Virus record (IMG/VR): IMGVR_UViG_3300042289_000372
Span: 1-29,432 of that record
DNA length: 29,432 bases
Reading direction: 5' to 3' (one strand)
Source of the DNA: a virus
Below are positions 28,759-29,432 of this stretch, piece by piece; positions within the stretch are counted from its first letter, which is position 1, and every line of letters begins with the position of its first letter. The notes under the pieces are model-generated. The model did no database searches, was not told where the DNA came from, and saw nothing but the letters and a program-made list of their open reading frames with translations. Both the position numbers and the translations under genes were made by a program.

Positions 28759-29241
28759 ATGGGCCTTCTGCTTCTTTATAGGGGAGCTGCTAGCGGTGTA
28801 GGTCAATCAGTAACGCTGACGCCGCAAACGTTGACGTTAACGCCGCAAGCTTTGTCGTTTGCGATTGGGCCTAGGTCCGTTACGTTGACCGCGCAGACGC
28901 TGACGTTGACGCCAAACTCGTTGACGTTTGCGATCGGGCCTAGGTCCGTTACGTTGACGCCGCAGATGTTGACGTTGACGCCGCAAGCTTTGACGTTTGC
29001 GATTGGGCCTAGGTCCGTTACGTTGACGCCGCAGACGTTGACGTTGACACAGCAAGCATTGTCTTTTACAGGCGGCACATATTATGTGATCGTTGGCAAA
29101 GCCGAAACTTTGACAACGATAAGCCGCGAATCTTTGTCCGTTACCGGTTCAGAGAATGTGCGCGGTGCAACAAGTGTCGAATCGTTGAACATCAACCTTG
29201 TTGACGTGCTTGTCAACAATAAAGAAAGTGTGCTGATGTGA
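28759..29241 (+). CDS. Repeat-containing beta-rich structural protein
   Basis: A 160-residue protein behind a very strong ribosome binding site (AAAGGAGG, 28745-28752). After a short hydrophobic start (MGLLLLYRGAAS), residues 17-107 consist of nearly identical 23-residue units SVTLTPQTLTLTPQALSFAI + GPR, three full and one partial. The remainder (VIVGKAETLTTISRESLSV and on) continues the same alternating pattern with weaker similarity, so the repeats may be older than they look. Alternating Thr/Leu suggests stacked beta strands in a fibre shaft. Confidence 0.7.
   Translation: MGLLLLYRGAASGVGQSVTLTPQTLTLTPQALSFAIGPRSVTLTAQTLTLTPNSLTFAIGPRSVTLTPQMLTLTPQALTFAIGPRSVTLTPQTLTLTQQALSFTGGTYYVIVGKAETLTTISRESLSVTGSENVRGATSVESLNINLVDVLVNNKESVLM
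28807..29079 (+). repeat. 69-base tandem repeat, three full units and a partial one
   Basis: Units begin at 28807, 28876, 28945 and 29014 (the last diverges towards 29079). Each full unit ends with GCGAT(T/C)GGGCCTAGG and restarts with TCCGTTACG, with the short internal repeat TTGACG found two or three times per unit. High identity at DNA level indicates recent duplication, with potential for unit-number change by slippage. Confidence 0.9.
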
Positions 29242-29432
29242 TCTTTTACAAGTCAGGCGCTGAACTGCCAGCATATACGCCAACGTTAAGAGTCAACGAT
29301 TCGGCCGTTGACTTGTCGTCGGGTTACACGTTCAACGTGACCATCGACTTTCCGACACCGCTTGTCAAGACGACCGGCATCACGGGTGCTGCGTCTGAGC
29401 CAAATCTGAATGTTGCCTGGTCTGCTGGGGAG
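29238..29432 (+). CDS. Structural protein, N-terminal part only (runs off the window)
   Basis: An open frame from GTG 29238, overlapping the preceding stop (ATGTGA), 65 residues visible: MIFYKSGAELPAYTPTLRVN, then VDLSSGYTFNVTIDF. The pattern resembles the N-terminal beta-sandwich of tail appendage or baseplate proteins (BppU-like). The rest lies beyond the window, so the family is only a guess. Confidence 0.5.
   Translation, partial: MIFYKSGAELPAYTPTLRVNDSAVDLSSGYTFNVTIDFPTPLVKTTGITGAASEPNLNVAWSAGE

Noticed and set aside
28807-29079. CRISPR-like array
   Set aside because: The repeats are contiguous 69-base coding units without unique spacers, in frame throughout.

Overview
This window looks like about two thirds of the genome of a tailed double-stranded DNA phage (or prophage) with a siphovirus body plan and an actinobacterial host. 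The virion genes are typical: small and large terminase subunits, HK97-type portal, prohead protease and capsid, connector, tail tube, frameshifted tail chaperone, tape measure, minor tail proteins and an amidase endolysin. The host inference rests mainly on a WhiB-family gene at 7985-8545, because WhiB proteins are essentially confined to Actinobacteria and their phages. It is supported by the actinophage-like gene order, the many GTG starts and the moderate-to-high G+C. No integrase, tRNA, insertion sequence or CRISPR array was recognised, so temperate lifestyle is only hinted at by the regulators on the left.

Layout. 1-950: a minus-strand XRE-type repressor faces two small plus-strand genes, one an excisionase-like helix-turn-helix protein, followed by two RNA hairpins. 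954-9017: a dense early operon, all plus strand, most genes joined by 4-base ATGA overlaps. It carries a RecB/Cas4-like nuclease, a RusA-like resolvase, a probable ssDNA-binding protein, a TOPRIM primase-helicase, the WhiB-like regulator, a zinc-ribbon protein and a series of small single-helix membrane proteins. 9014-9526: a promoter candidate, an HNH endonuclease gene and a cluster of inverted repeats; this is the boundary between early and late modules and also where base skew reverses. 9527-14905: packaging and head genes, ending in a strong terminator. 14995-17662: a small unknown gene, then a cassette of two-domain glycosyltransferase, 2-oxoglutarate/Fe(II) oxygenase and methyltransferase placed between the capsid and connector genes. 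17662-24321: connector, two paralogous tail tube proteins, tail chaperones with a CCCAAAA -1 frameshift site, tape measure and a minor tail protein. 24333-29432: tail fibre-like protein, endolysin with a probable internal translation start, two holin candidates, then structural/appendage genes including a Kelch-like protein and a 23-residue-repeat protein. The last gene runs off the window.

How the parts work together. The left genes probably decide and regulate entry into replication. The early operon supplies replication, recombination and junction resolution. Terminase, HNH protein, portal, protease and capsid build and fill the head. The connector, tube and tape measure build a tail of perhaps 90 nm (inferred from tape measure length). 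The amidase and holin candidates release progeny. The modification cassette most likely decorates a virion protein.

The most interesting points are the glycosyltransferase-oxygenase-methyltransferase cassette, the internal start in the endolysin, the tail tube duplication, and the repeat-rich start of the whiB-like gene that coincides with the skew reversal and may be a replication origin. All functional calls come from reading the sequence by eye; no database search was possible.
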